NCBI RefSeq assembly: GCF_902764455.1
Contig: NZ_CACWVY010000027.1
Location: forward strand, 1 to 32,703
DNA: 32,703 nucleotides
Reading direction: 5' to 3'
From: an uncultured Methanobrevibacter sp.
GTDB taxonomy: Archaea > Methanobacteriota > Methanobacteria > Methanobacteriales > Methanobacteriaceae
A model generated the notes under the pieces. The model ran no database searches. It saw only the letters and a program-made list of their open reading frames with translations, and had not been told where the DNA came from. The position numbers and the translations under genes are program-made. This document shows positions 18,214-26,300 of the stretch, one piece after another. Numbering within the stretch: position 1 is the first letter of the stretch; each line of letters begins with the position of its first letter.

Positions 18214-18718
18214 AATGGGAAAACTGAAACGGATTATGATCTTCTATAATCGCATCATAATATTTATTTAATATCTTGGATTCCCACATGTTATAATTTG
18301 ACTGCTCATTTTTTTCAAAATTGTATGCTAAAATCCCAATTGTGCGTTCATACTCATCAATGCCTTTCTTTTCACAAAAATCAGTAATTATATCAGGAAT
18401 ATACTCACAGGGATCGTCACTGCTGAACTCCAAAAACTCCTCATATTCATTTTTAGAAAAGAATTCCTGTTCTCTGACAGGTTCTTCATGAGATTCAATT
18501 GTGAATAATTCTATGTAAATCTCTGCAGCCAAAGGCAACTGATTTAATTCAATGCCCAATCCATAAACACTGCCTGTTTCCAAATTTAAAACTGTGTGGC
18601 CGGTTTTCATTCCTGCCTGCCAATTGTCATAGGCAGGTTTTACAATCTGTTCGGGAGTGAGTCCTGATAAAACAGTTTTCAAATGTTCAACACCAATTAC
18701 TTCAACAAACTCTTCCAT
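18203..18718 (-). CDS. Conserved-looking hypothetical protein between priL and priS (opposite strand)
   Basis: Not recognised. The likely start is the ATG at 18718 (MEEFVEVIGVEHLK), giving 171 aa. A longer frame to 18820 would add a hydrophobic, low-complexity stretch that runs over the priS promoter and is rejected. The protein is acidic and soluble-looking, with a mixed alpha/beta N-terminal half (about residues 1-75, YDNWQAGMKTGHTVLNLETG) and an acidic helical C-terminal half. It has no metal or nucleotide motif that I can name. It converges on priL with an 11-bp overlap and diverges from priS across 100 bp. The placement suggests a link with primase or simply an insertion between the two subunit genes. 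Confidence 0.65.
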   Translation of the reverse strand: MEEFVEVIGVEHLKTVLSGLTPEQIVKPAYDNWQAGMKTGHTVLNLETGSVYGLGIELNQLPLAAEIYIELFTIESHEEPVREQEFFSKNEYEEFLEFSSDDPCEYIPDIITDFCEKKGIDEYERTIGILAYNFEKNEQSNYNMWESKILNKYYDAIIEDHNPFQFSHSSL

Positions 18719-18818
18719 GAAATTATATTTTGCAATAATAAATAATAAATCTTGTTCACAAAAACACAAAATCACACTAACAAATAAAATAAATACTTTT
18801 AAAAATAAACTTATAATC
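18719..18818. promoter_or_regulatory. Divergent promoter spacer upstream of priS
   Basis: This 100-bp AT-rich spacer separates the divergent hypothetical gene and priS. AAATAAAATAAATACTTTT (about 18780-18798) could serve as the priS TATA element, 21-39 nt before the ATG. No Shine-Dalgarno precedes that ATG, so a very short leader or leaderless mRNA is possible. AGATTTATTATTTATT on the minus strand is a candidate for the hypothetical gene. Confidence 0.4.
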
Positions 18819-19796
18819 ATGTTTTCTAAAGCTACAATAAAAGAGCGAAGACAATATTACAGAGAGGAATGGGACCCTAAAGACTTGCCTGAATTCATCT
18901 CAAAAGATATTAAAAAAAGGGAGTTTGGTTTTGACCATAACGGAAGAGGACCGAACGACAGATATAAAGTCTTTAGAGGAACCGAGTCTTTAAGGAAATT
19001 CCTAAGATATAAGGCACCATTTGCAGCATACATATCCGTAGCTTTTTATAACAATCCTCGCCGCAGGGAAGACTGGTTAAAGGCAGAATACATTTTCGAT
19101 GTTGACGCAAAGGATATTCCCATAAGGTCATGTCAATGTGATGGAGTTTGCGAAACATGTCTTGGTGAAGCTTTAGAAATTGTAAACTCATTAATAGATA
19201 CATTGGACGGCGATTTAGGCCTTAAAAATATCCATCTGATTTACTCAGGTAGAGGATATCACATCAGAATACTGGATGATGAAATGATGCTTGCAAACAG
19301 TGAACTTAGATCTGAAGTTCTGAAATACGTTGCAGGAGCAGAGGTTCCAAAATCCCAATTCATCAACTCTGAAATATCAAATCAAAGTTTTAACTTTGAG
19401 CATTTCTCAATTCCAATAGGATATTCAAAAATATTTACCGACAAGGTCAAGTTCAATATACAGCATCTGGTCGGCAATGAAAAACTAGATGGAATCAACC
19501 CTAAACTGATGAAGGACATTATAGCTTCAAGGCATCACCTTGAAAATGATGACTGGGGTTACTTCAAAAGAGATATCGGTCCCAGACGTTACAAGAATCT
19601 TGTTGAAGCTATGGCAAGAGTCAATCTTGCAACCATTGATGCAAAGGTATCTATTGACTTGAAAAGAATTTTAAGACTTCCGTCATCACTTCACTCAAAA
19701 GTCAGTATGAAATGCATGGAAGTTAAAAACAGAGAAACCTTTGATCCTTTTGATAAGGCGGTTCCTAAATTTGTTTATGAAAGAAGGGGTGTTTAG
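18819..19796 (+). CDS. priS: DNA primase small (catalytic) subunit PriS
   Basis: Catalytic subunit of the archaeal/eukaryal-type primase, synthesising primers with PriL. The start is placed at the ATG at 18819 (MFSKATIKERRQYYREEW), giving 325 aa, the usual length; a longer frame from 18657 overlaps the divergent gene and lacks homology-like sequence. Metal-binding D94-x-D96 lies in YIFDVDAKD, H148 in the signature SGRGYHIRILDD, and a zinc motif C105-x-C107-x3-C111-x2-C114 lies in between, all in family order. The ending RILRLPSSLHSKVSMKC (about 285-301) is the conserved nucleotide-binding segment. The next small gene begins 1 bp after its TAG stop, so the two are co-transcribed. Confidence 0.93.
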   Translation: MFSKATIKERRQYYREEWDPKDLPEFISKDIKKREFGFDHNGRGPNDRYKVFRGTESLRKFLRYKAPFAAYISVAFYNNPRRREDWLKAEYIFDVDAKDIPIRSCQCDGVCETCLGEALEIVNSLIDTLDGDLGLKNIHLIYSGRGYHIRILDDEMMLANSELRSEVLKYVAGAEVPKSQFINSEISNQSFNFEHFSIPIGYSKIFTDKVKFNIQHLVGNEKLDGINPKLMKDIIASRHHLENDDWGYFKRDIGPRRYKNLVEAMARVNLATIDAKVSIDLKRILRLPSSLHSKVSMKCMEVKNRETFDPFDKAVPKFVYERRGV

Positions 19797-19797
19797 C

Positions 19798-20055
19798 ATG
19801 AATGAAACATTCAAAAACATATTACGAGAAAATCAGTATTTTGAAGAAATATCAGAAACCCGATTTGTACCGGAGTATCTTGGACTAATCGTCAACGGCG
19901 TAGTGGTTTATCATGTAAACTGGATTGACATTGTAGAGCAGGAAGCTATTTTCATGCACAAGGATATTCAAACCCATCCGATTGTTTCCATTGTACTTGA
20001 AAACCTTAATTCATTAATGATAATTACAAGCGACGGAATAAAAAAAGTATTATAA
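19798..20055 (+). CDS. Small hypothetical protein co-transcribed with priS
   Basis: Not recognised; 85 aa. The ATG at 19798 follows AAGGGGTG about 8 nt upstream and lies 1 bp after the priS stop, so translational coupling is likely. The sequence is acidic with alternating hydrophobics (YLGLIVNGVVVYHVNW, IVSIVLENLNSLMIITSDG), suggesting a small beta-rich or alpha/beta fold. It does not look like GINS, which accompanies primase genes in some archaea. Its stop uses the palindrome TTATAA at 20050-20055, which also supplies the stop of the convergent kinase-like gene. A replication-linked role is inferred only from position. Confidence 0.7.
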   Translation: MNETFKNILRENQYFEEISETRFVPEYLGLIVNGVVVYHVNWIDIVEQEAIFMHKDIQTHPIVSIVLENLNSLMIITSDGIKKVL

Positions 20056-20628
20056 ATTGTCAGTGCTGAAGCACTTTTCTATTATTTTTTTAGAAATAAC
20101 ATCGGGAGCGTCGTCTGCCGGAACAACGTTCCAGTTATATGTAAATTTTTGAGACCTTTCACGATTTTCCCTTAATGATTCTATATTTTCAAACATTTCT
20201 GTTTGCTCATCACGTGAGCCAATTCTTCTGAGGGATTCTTCGGGAGTGATGTCCAAAAAGAACATGCAGTCGGATGTAGGAAGTATAAAGGCTACAATTT
20301 TATAGACAATCGTATTTACGATATTGGGAAGATACATCACCGCCAGAATGTATCTTGAAAATATCACAACATCCACATCATCATTATAATAATACATATG
20401 AACTGAACGAATCGCATCAAGCCCGAAATATATTGTAGCTTTGATATGGTTTAATTTTCCTGTTTTAAGCAATGCCTGTTTTGATTTTCTTCCAAATTTA
20501 TTATCATTGCATGGATGGGACCTGACAGTGACATCCCTTCCTTTCTTCTGATATGCTTCGGCAATCAGATTAACCTGTGTGTCCTTTCCAGATCCGTCCA
20601 ACCCATCAATAACAATAAATTTCTTCAT
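20050..20628 (-). CDS. Thymidylate kinase-like P-loop kinase
   Basis: 192 aa, probably phosphorylating dTMP or a related nucleotide. Walker A is GLDGSGKDT (residues 9-17). The central helix and strand (IYFGLDAIRSVHMY, VDVVIFSRYILA) and the lid-like segment with R-x-x-x-R (ENRERSQKF) fit the thymidylate kinase fold. The motif normally DRY/DRF is SRY here (91-93), and the usual REPGGT substrate loop is RSHPCND, so this is a divergent member and another canonical dTMP kinase may exist elsewhere. The start follows AGGGA about 6 nt upstream and lies 14 bp after cofH, so the two are probably co-transcribed. It overlaps the convergent small gene by 6 bp. Confidence 0.7.
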   Translation of the reverse strand: MKKFIVIDGLDGSGKDTQVNLIAEAYQKKGRDVTVRSHPCNDNKFGRKSKQALLKTGKLNHIKATIYFGLDAIRSVHMYYYNDDVDVVIFSRYILAVMYLPNIVNTIVYKIVAFILPTSDCMFFLDITPEESLRRIGSRDEQTEMFENIESLRENRERSQKFTYNWNVVPADDAPDVISKKIIEKCFSTDNL

Positions 20629-20642
20629 AATATTCCCTAAAA

Positions 20643-21761
20643 CTATTCAATCGGATAAAATTCAGTGTATTTGGAATTCCTTTCAATCGGATTTCTTCCC
20701 AAATCCTTAACCATTCTTGCCAATGTATCAATTGATGCATCAACACCGTCCGGTGCTCCTGAAGCTTCAGACAGTTCATCTCCACCTAAAGTTCCTCCAA
20801 GGTCGTTTGTACCGGCTGTCAGTGCCACCTGTGCAAATCTGAATCCCATTTTTACCCAGGACACCTGAATATTCGGAACTATATCCCTTAGCATCAGTCT
20901 TGAAACTGCATATAATTTTAAATCCTGAGTTCCGGTAGCTCCAAGATCGGACTGGCCTTCCAAAAAGATTGGAGAATATTCATGCATAAATGTCATTGGA
21001 ATAAATTCAGTGAATCCGTGAGTGTCTTCCTGAATCTGTCTGATAATGTCAATGTGCTCTACTCTTTCTTCTAAAGTTTCTACATGACCGTACATTATAG
21101 TTGCAGAGCCCGGAATTCCAACTTCCTGTGCGGTTTTTACAATATCTATCCATTCGGCTACGCTTACCTTTTCAGGACATATAATTTCTCTGGAACGGTC
21201 TGTTAGAATTTCTGCTGCAGTTCCAGGCAGAGTATCAAGACCTGCTTTTTTGAGTATTTCAAAACCTTCAGCAACGTCAATTCCTGATACCAAACAGGCA
21301 TCCCTGACCATTGTCGGTGAAAAACCGTGAATTGCAACATCAGGATAGCTGTCCTTTAAAATGGTTAGCAGATGTTCGTAATAATCAATATCAGCATCCG
21401 GAAGCACGCCCCCCATCAGTGTGAATTCACGAGCGCCGCTTGCTACAGCACCTTCAGCCTTAGCCAGAATTTCTTCGTCACTTAATATGTAGGCGTCAGG
21501 GTCATCGGCATCCTTTCCAAATGCACAAAAACCGCATCTTACTGTACAGATATTTGTAAAGTTAATATTACAGTTATTAATGAATGTTACGTTGTCTCCA
21601 ACGATTTCATGTCTTAAAAAATCAGCAGTTGCTAGTAAGGGATATAAATCAGGCCCTTTAATATTCATTAAATGATTAGCTTCTTCAACAGTGATTGATT
21701 CATCAAGAGATTTTGATAAAATCCTTTCTGTTTTAGAAGTGATTGGCAGTTTATCAAACAT
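20643..21761 (-). CDS. cofH: CofH, 5-amino-6-(D-ribitylamino)uracil--L-tyrosine 4-hydroxyphenyl transferase (F420 biosynthesis)
   Basis: Radical SAM enzyme (EC 2.5.1.147) joining tyrosine-derived hydroxybenzyl to 5-amino-6-ribitylaminouracil, on the way to the F420 chromophore FO with CofG. 372 aa, standard for the family. The cluster motif is C72-x3-C76-x2-C79 in NICTVRCGFCAFGKD. Other CofH-type segments are FTLMGGVLPD, HGFSPTMV (about 145-152), LDTLPGTAAEIL, ATIMYGHVETLEERV and the C-terminal NDLGGTLGGDELSEASGA. CofG, which has different motifs, is not seen in the window. Start ATG at 21761. It is divergent from comD and followed by the kinase-like gene. It needs the pyrimidine made downstream of the reductase at 10776. 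Confidence 0.92.
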   Translation of the reverse strand: MFDKLPITSKTERILSKSLDESITVEEANHLMNIKGPDLYPLLATADFLRHEIVGDNVTFINNCNINFTNICTVRCGFCAFGKDADDPDAYILSDEEILAKAEGAVASGAREFTLMGGVLPDADIDYYEHLLTILKDSYPDVAIHGFSPTMVRDACLVSGIDVAEGFEILKKAGLDTLPGTAAEILTDRSREIICPEKVSVAEWIDIVKTAQEVGIPGSATIMYGHVETLEERVEHIDIIRQIQEDTHGFTEFIPMTFMHEYSPIFLEGQSDLGATGTQDLKLYAVSRLMLRDIVPNIQVSWVKMGFRFAQVALTAGTNDLGGTLGGDELSEASGAPDGVDASIDTLARMVKDLGRNPIERNSKYTEFYPIE

Positions 21762-21854
21762 GATTTTATATTACTCTAAAGTTAAATAAAAAGGTTACTA
21801 TTAATCTTAATCAATATTTTCCCAAATTAAATGATTTCTATAATTTAAATAAGT

Positions 21855-21886
21855 TTTTATAATATTTTAAATATAATATTATAAAA
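21855..21886. promoter_or_regulatory. Perfect 12-bp inverted repeat in the cofH-comD spacer
   Basis: TTTTATAATATT (21855-21866) and AATATTATAAAA (21875-21886) are exact reverse complements around an 8-nt centre TTAAATAT. It ends 26 nt before the comD ATG and overlaps the most TATA-like DNA for comD, so it is well placed for an operator. The whole 151-bp spacer is AT-rich, which raises the chance level. Confidence 0.45.
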
Positions 21887-21912
21887 GTAAATCAAAAAAC
21901 AGAAGTGATAAG

Positions 21913-22404
21913 ATGGATAGTAGCGAAGCCATTTATGATAGTCTTAAAGACACAGGAATTGACTTTATCGTAAGCGTTCCCTGCGTAAACCTATCAAAAT
22001 TATTAGACATGATTGATGAAGATGAAGAAATAATTCACATTCCTGTAACCCGTGAAGAGGAAGGAATCGGAATCTGTGCAGGAGCATATCTGGGAGGTAA
22101 AAAATCGGCGATTCTAATGCAGAATTCAGGACTTGGAAACTCCATAAATGCACTGAAATCATTGGATGAACTGTATGAATTTCCCCTTTTAATGATAATG
22201 AGCCACAGAGGAACGGAAGGTGAAAACATCTGCGGACAGGTCCCGATGGGACAGTCAACACCAAGAATTCTTGAAGGAATGGACTTTAAATTTTTCAAAC
22301 CTGAAACTCCAAATGCTGCATACGTTGACATCAAATCAGCGTGGGAATTGTCAGTTGAAGAAGGAAAACCTGTGAGTGTGCTTTTAGAAATTAGGTATTG
22401 GTGA
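21913..22404 (+). CDS. comD: Sulfopyruvate decarboxylase subunit alpha (coenzyme M biosynthesis)
   Basis: Alpha subunit of the TPP-dependent enzyme converting 3-sulfopyruvate to sulfoacetaldehyde for coenzyme M. 163 aa, corresponding to the pyrimidine-binding half of TPP decarboxylases. Visible family segments are [10 protein letters not shown] (about 18-27), the catalytic-Glu region [19 protein letters not shown] (45-63), [14 protein letters not shown] and SHRGTEGE. It starts at 21913 behind GTGAT and is followed 4 bp later by comE, which supplies the other half of the active site. The split two-gene form is typical of methanogens. Assignment by motifs and pairing is firm. Confidence 0.93.
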   Translation: MDSSEAIYDSLKDTGIDFIVSVPCVNLSKLLDMIDEDEEIIHIPVTREEEGIGICAGAYLGGKKSAILMQNSGLGNSINALKSLDELYEFPLLMIMSHRGTEGENICGQVPMGQSTPRILEGMDFKFFKPETPNAAYVDIKSAWELSVEEGKPVSVLLEIRYW

Positions 22405-22408
22405 TAAC

Positions 22409-22948
22409 ATGGCAAGATATGAAGCTATTCAGGATATTATGAACCAGATTGACGATGAGATTGTAGTGTGCAACATAGGATTTCCGTCAAGGGAGCTGTA
22501 TGAAATTGATGACAGGGATAAAAACTTCTATATGATCGGATCAATGGGTCTTGCATCATCAATCGGATTGGGCCTTGCACTTTCAAAACCCGATGAAGAC
22601 ATTGTTGTGATTGACGGTGACGGCTCTCTTTTGATGAACATGGGCTCTCTTGTAACAATATTTGCCACAAATCCTTCAAATTTAACATGGATTGTTATTG
22701 ACAACGGTGCATATGGTTCAACAGGAAATCAGGATACCTATGCGCAATTGATTGACCTTGTTGATATTGCAAAAAGCGTCGGCTTTAAAAACAGCTATGA
22801 CTTTAAAGACATTGATTTAAAAGAAATTATAAACAGCAATGATGCAAGTTTTATTGTGTATAACACTGAAGCCGGCAATTCAAAAGCTCCAATTATTGAT
22901 TTAAGTCCAATTGAAATTAAAGAAAGATTTATGAAAGCTATTAAATAA
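22409..22948 (+). CDS. comE: Sulfopyruvate decarboxylase subunit beta (coenzyme M biosynthesis)
   Basis: Beta subunit pairing with ComD, carrying the TPP diphosphate-binding half. 179 aa. The TPP/Mg motif runs from GDGS (residues 70-73) to VIDNG (N99), the classic GDG-x(26-28)-N pattern, preceded by GSMGLASSIGLGLALSKP. The ATG at 22409 is preceded by GGTGAT, which overlaps the comD stop codon, so translation is probably coupled. It ends the operon. The 144-bp stretch after it, up to the winged-helix gene, holds only AT-rich DNA with a likely promoter near 23041-23066. Confidence 0.93.
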   Translation: MARYEAIQDIMNQIDDEIVVCNIGFPSRELYEIDDRDKNFYMIGSMGLASSIGLGLALSKPDEDIVVIDGDGSLLMNMGSLVTIFATNPSNLTWIVIDNGAYGSTGNQDTYAQLIDLVDIAKSVGFKNSYDFKDIDLKEIINSNDASFIVYNTEAGNSKAPIIDLSPIEIKERFMKAIK

Positions 22949-23092
22949 TTTAATAGCTTACAATTTATTTTTAATATATAATACCATCACTGAAAAATGA
23001 ATAAATGATTTTTAATTTATTAATAATTTATTAAAAACAGACATATTTTAAATATAAAAATATAGAAACCCGTTTAACTAAACAATATATTT

Positions 23093-23353
23093 ATGTTGGA
23101 AAAAGAATTTTTTAATAAATTAGGATACGTTAAGGTATCTCCTACAAGAATGAAAACAATGAAAAGCCTGGAACATGAATTTAAATTGCCCTCTGAAATT
23201 TCAAAATCAACAGGGTTAAGAGACACACAAGTTTCAAACGCATTGTCTGATTTGAAAAAAGAAAATCTGGTCGTTTGCGTTAATGAAGAATTAAAAAGGG
23301 GAAGAATATATATGCTGACTGAGGACGGAAAAGAAATAGTCCAATATCTTTAA
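23093..23353 (+). CDS. Small winged helix-turn-helix transcriptional regulator
   Basis: 86-aa DNA-binding protein. A helix-turn-helix (LPSEISKSTGLRDTQVSNALSDLKKENLV, about residues 32-60) is followed by a beta-hairpin wing (NEELKRGRIYMLTEDGKEI), as in archaeal ArsR/MarR-like single-domain regulators. There is no effector domain. ATG at 23093; a TATA-like TTTAAATATAAAAATATA lies at about 23047-23064, only some 30-45 nt upstream and without a Shine-Dalgarno, so a short leader is likely. It converges on the protease-bearing adhesin gene with a 31-bp gap. Targets are unknown; the adjacent adhesin is one candidate. Confidence 0.8.
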   Translation: MLEKEFFNKLGYVKVSPTRMKTMKSLEHEFKLPSEISKSTGLRDTQVSNALSDLKKENLVVCVNEELKRGRIYMLTEDGKEIVQYL

Positions 23354-23384
23354 AAAAAATAATAGGAGATGTTATAAACATCCC
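23352..23384 (-). terminator. Hairpin plus T8 terminator after the protease-bearing adhesin gene
   Basis: Just after the adhesin stop codon the minus strand reads GGGATGTTTATAACATCTCC, a hairpin with GATGT/ACATC as its core stem. It is followed by TATTA and eight T (23359-23352). The A8 tract overlaps the stop codon of the convergent winged-helix gene, so the 31-bp junction is very compact. Confidence 0.6.
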
Positions 23385-26300
23385 TTATTTAACTGTTATT
23401 TTTACATTTTTACTTATTGTATTATAATAAGCATCACCAAATTTAACAACAGCAGTAAATTTACCTTTTTTGGTCAATTTTGTAATTTTAAAAGTGGCCT
23501 TACCCTTTGAATTGGTTGTTGCCTTATATGTTTTGCCGCCTACTTTTAAAGTTACCTTCTTGCTTTTCAGTACCTTATTTAAATTGGATTTCAGGGTTAT
23601 AGTATATGACTTGGTTTTTAGTTTTACTTTGAAAGTTTTGGCTGATGCTGTTATTTTAGGAGTTGCCTTTTTTATAACAAGTTTAGCTTCGCCCCTGACA
23701 TATTTTGTGTCATCCACTTTAATGTAATATGTGTTTGGAACGAAATTACATGTCAGTTTTGCATATCCTTCAACATCAGTTGAACTTTTATAGATATTAA
23801 TCAGCTTCCTGTTTTTGTCATATACTGCAAACTTAATAGGCTGTGCTGAAATCGGATTTTCTTTATAGTCAAGAACACGTACTGTAAATGTTTTGGAATC
23901 GCCATAAACCTTATTTAAATTGTTAATGATAAAAACAGGTGTTTTGTCTTCAATGGATACTTTTATGGATTTTGAAACCGGATTGAAAATATTGTCACCG
24001 GAATATTTTACCAATACATTAAATACACCGGAATCTGAAAATGTTAAATAGGATGCACCGTTTCTTATTCCTGTCGGATATTGATTGCCATCTACAATGA
24101 AAGTAATTGTTCCTGTAGCAGAGGAATATGACAGGCTGGCCATTAAAGCATCCTTATCATCGACTGTAGTCATCTTTAATGTAAGTACAGGATTTATTTT
24201 TGAAACTGTGAAATTCAGTGAAGATGAAACCTCTTTATAATTTGAATTTCCAATGAATTTGGCAGATACCGTATATGAACCTGCATCCAATCCCATTAAA
24301 TCAAAAACTGCCTTACCGTTCTCCAAGGCGATTGTATTTTCTCTTGATGCTGCATTAAATACAATATACCCTTCGGCAGATTGTGGAGTTATGCTGGCGG
24401 TTATGCTTACAGTACCGTCCTTTTGAGAATACTGCAAAGCAATTTCAGGAGTTGATTTTAAAATGTTTAATCTGAACTGTTTCTGTTCACCTGTAACAGG
24501 ATTTGTAGCTATAACAGAATAGCTGCCTGTATTTAAATTGACATTAACGCTTGCAACACCGTTACTGTTGGTTGTTGCACTGTACTGCTTGCCTGCAATA
24601 TTAAAGAATACCCCAGTATTTGAAAGTATTTTGGAAGCTGAATCCATGAAGCTGGCTTTAAATACTGCATTTGAATATTCAGCATTTACATCCATAGCTG
24701 AAATTGTTGACAATATTGTAATCTTTGATGTTACTGACACTCCACCGTATTCTGAGATAAAAGCATATTCTCCAGTTTCATAATCTTCTATATCAATTGA
24801 AATGATTCCTTTACTATTAGTCGGGAAATTATATACCTCACCGTCAAATGTGCATTTAACAACTTCGCCCACTACAGGATTATTATTATTTTTAACTGTA
24901 ATTATAAAAGGCTCTACACCATTATACATCTTAACCAAATCAGGGGCGGAAATTGTGATTCTTGGAGTGACTATAATAAAATCAAGTGAGGACATTGCAT
25001 TGTTAAAGTTGTTGTCTCCAACATAATTTGCAACTGCAGTGTAACTTCCTTCGCTTAAATCAGTTAATGTCAATGCAGCTTTTCCATTTTTAACATTAAC
25101 AGTGTACTTATTGGATCCGACAGTGAAAATCACATTACCGGTAGCAGTCACAGGTGTTAGACTTGCAGTTAAAGTAATTTGTGAGTCACTTTGGCTTCTT
25201 GATAATGTAATTTGAGGATTGGCTTTGGTAATCTGAATTTCAAATTCCTTTTTCTCACCTGTAACAGGGTTGACTGCAGTGACAGTGTGGAATCCAACAT
25301 CCAGATTAAGTTTTGCGGTTGCAAATCCGTAAACATCTGTGGTTGCTTTAACTGAAGCTGTTCCCACTTTAAATGTTGCTTCCTTATTTACAACACCTTT
25401 CCCTTCATCGTCAACAAATTTGACAGTGACGCTTGATTTTAGATATTCGCCTGAATACTGGACTGATGAAATTGTGGAACGCACTTCAAGACCTGAAAGA
25501 CTTGATTGGCCTCCATATTGAACAAGGACTGTGTAGTTTCCAATATCCAGACCCGGAAACTGCACATAAGCCCGGCCTTTAGAGTCTGTTATTCCGATAT
25601 AAGTTTTATTTTGGATTGTGAATCTGACAGTCTGGCCTGAAACGCCGCAATTATTTTCATCAACAACATCTGCAAATATTCTGCTGTACTCTCCGTAATA
25701 CATCCAGACATTGTATGGGTCTAATGTATAATCGTCATCTACAACAGATAAAATCAGATGTGAACCTGTTCCATAAAAATTAACATTTCCGGAGTAGCTC
25801 GCAAGAATATCATAAGTTCCTGCATCAAGGTTTATTAATTCCCATGTGGCAGTTCCATTGACAACATTGACATAATGATTTCCATTGAAAAAGAAATTGA
25901 CATTACCTGTTGCATCTGCAGATGATAAAGTGGCTGTAATGATAATTCTTTCCGCATTTTGAACAGCAGTAATTTCCAAATCTACTGTTCTTTTAAATAT
26001 ATCCAATTTTATACGTTTTTGCTCTCCGGTTATTGGGTTTATAACTGTAACATTATAACTTCCTGCATCCAATGGAATATTTACAAGTACGTAACCTGCA
26101 GCTGATGTCATTACCCTAAAGTCAGTATTTCCAATTCTGAATATTACTTCCTTATCTGAAAGGAGGTTGCCCTCGGTATCCAAAAAGCTTGCAAAAAGGA
26201 AAGACTGTAAATAAAGTCCGCTTGCATCTTTAGCATCGATTGTTGATTTGACAATGAATTTTGAGGAAACTGATTTTCCACCGTATTCAGATACTATATT

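Noticed and set aside
18657-18818. Longer priS reading frame starting at 18657
   Set aside because: The extra 54 residues overlap the divergent gene and show no primase features; PriS of normal length begins at 18819.
18719-18820. N-terminal extension of the gene at 18203 with a hydrophobic, signal-like start
   Set aside because: It overlaps the priS promoter, is low-complexity AT-derived sequence, and the protein-like region begins at the Met at 18718.
19798-20055. GINS subunit downstream of priS
   Set aside because: Length and sequence do not resemble GINS; only the neighbourhood suggested it.
20643-21761. CofG instead of CofH
   Set aside because: The CTVRCGFCAF, HGFSPTMV and LPGTAAEIL segments follow the CofH pattern.
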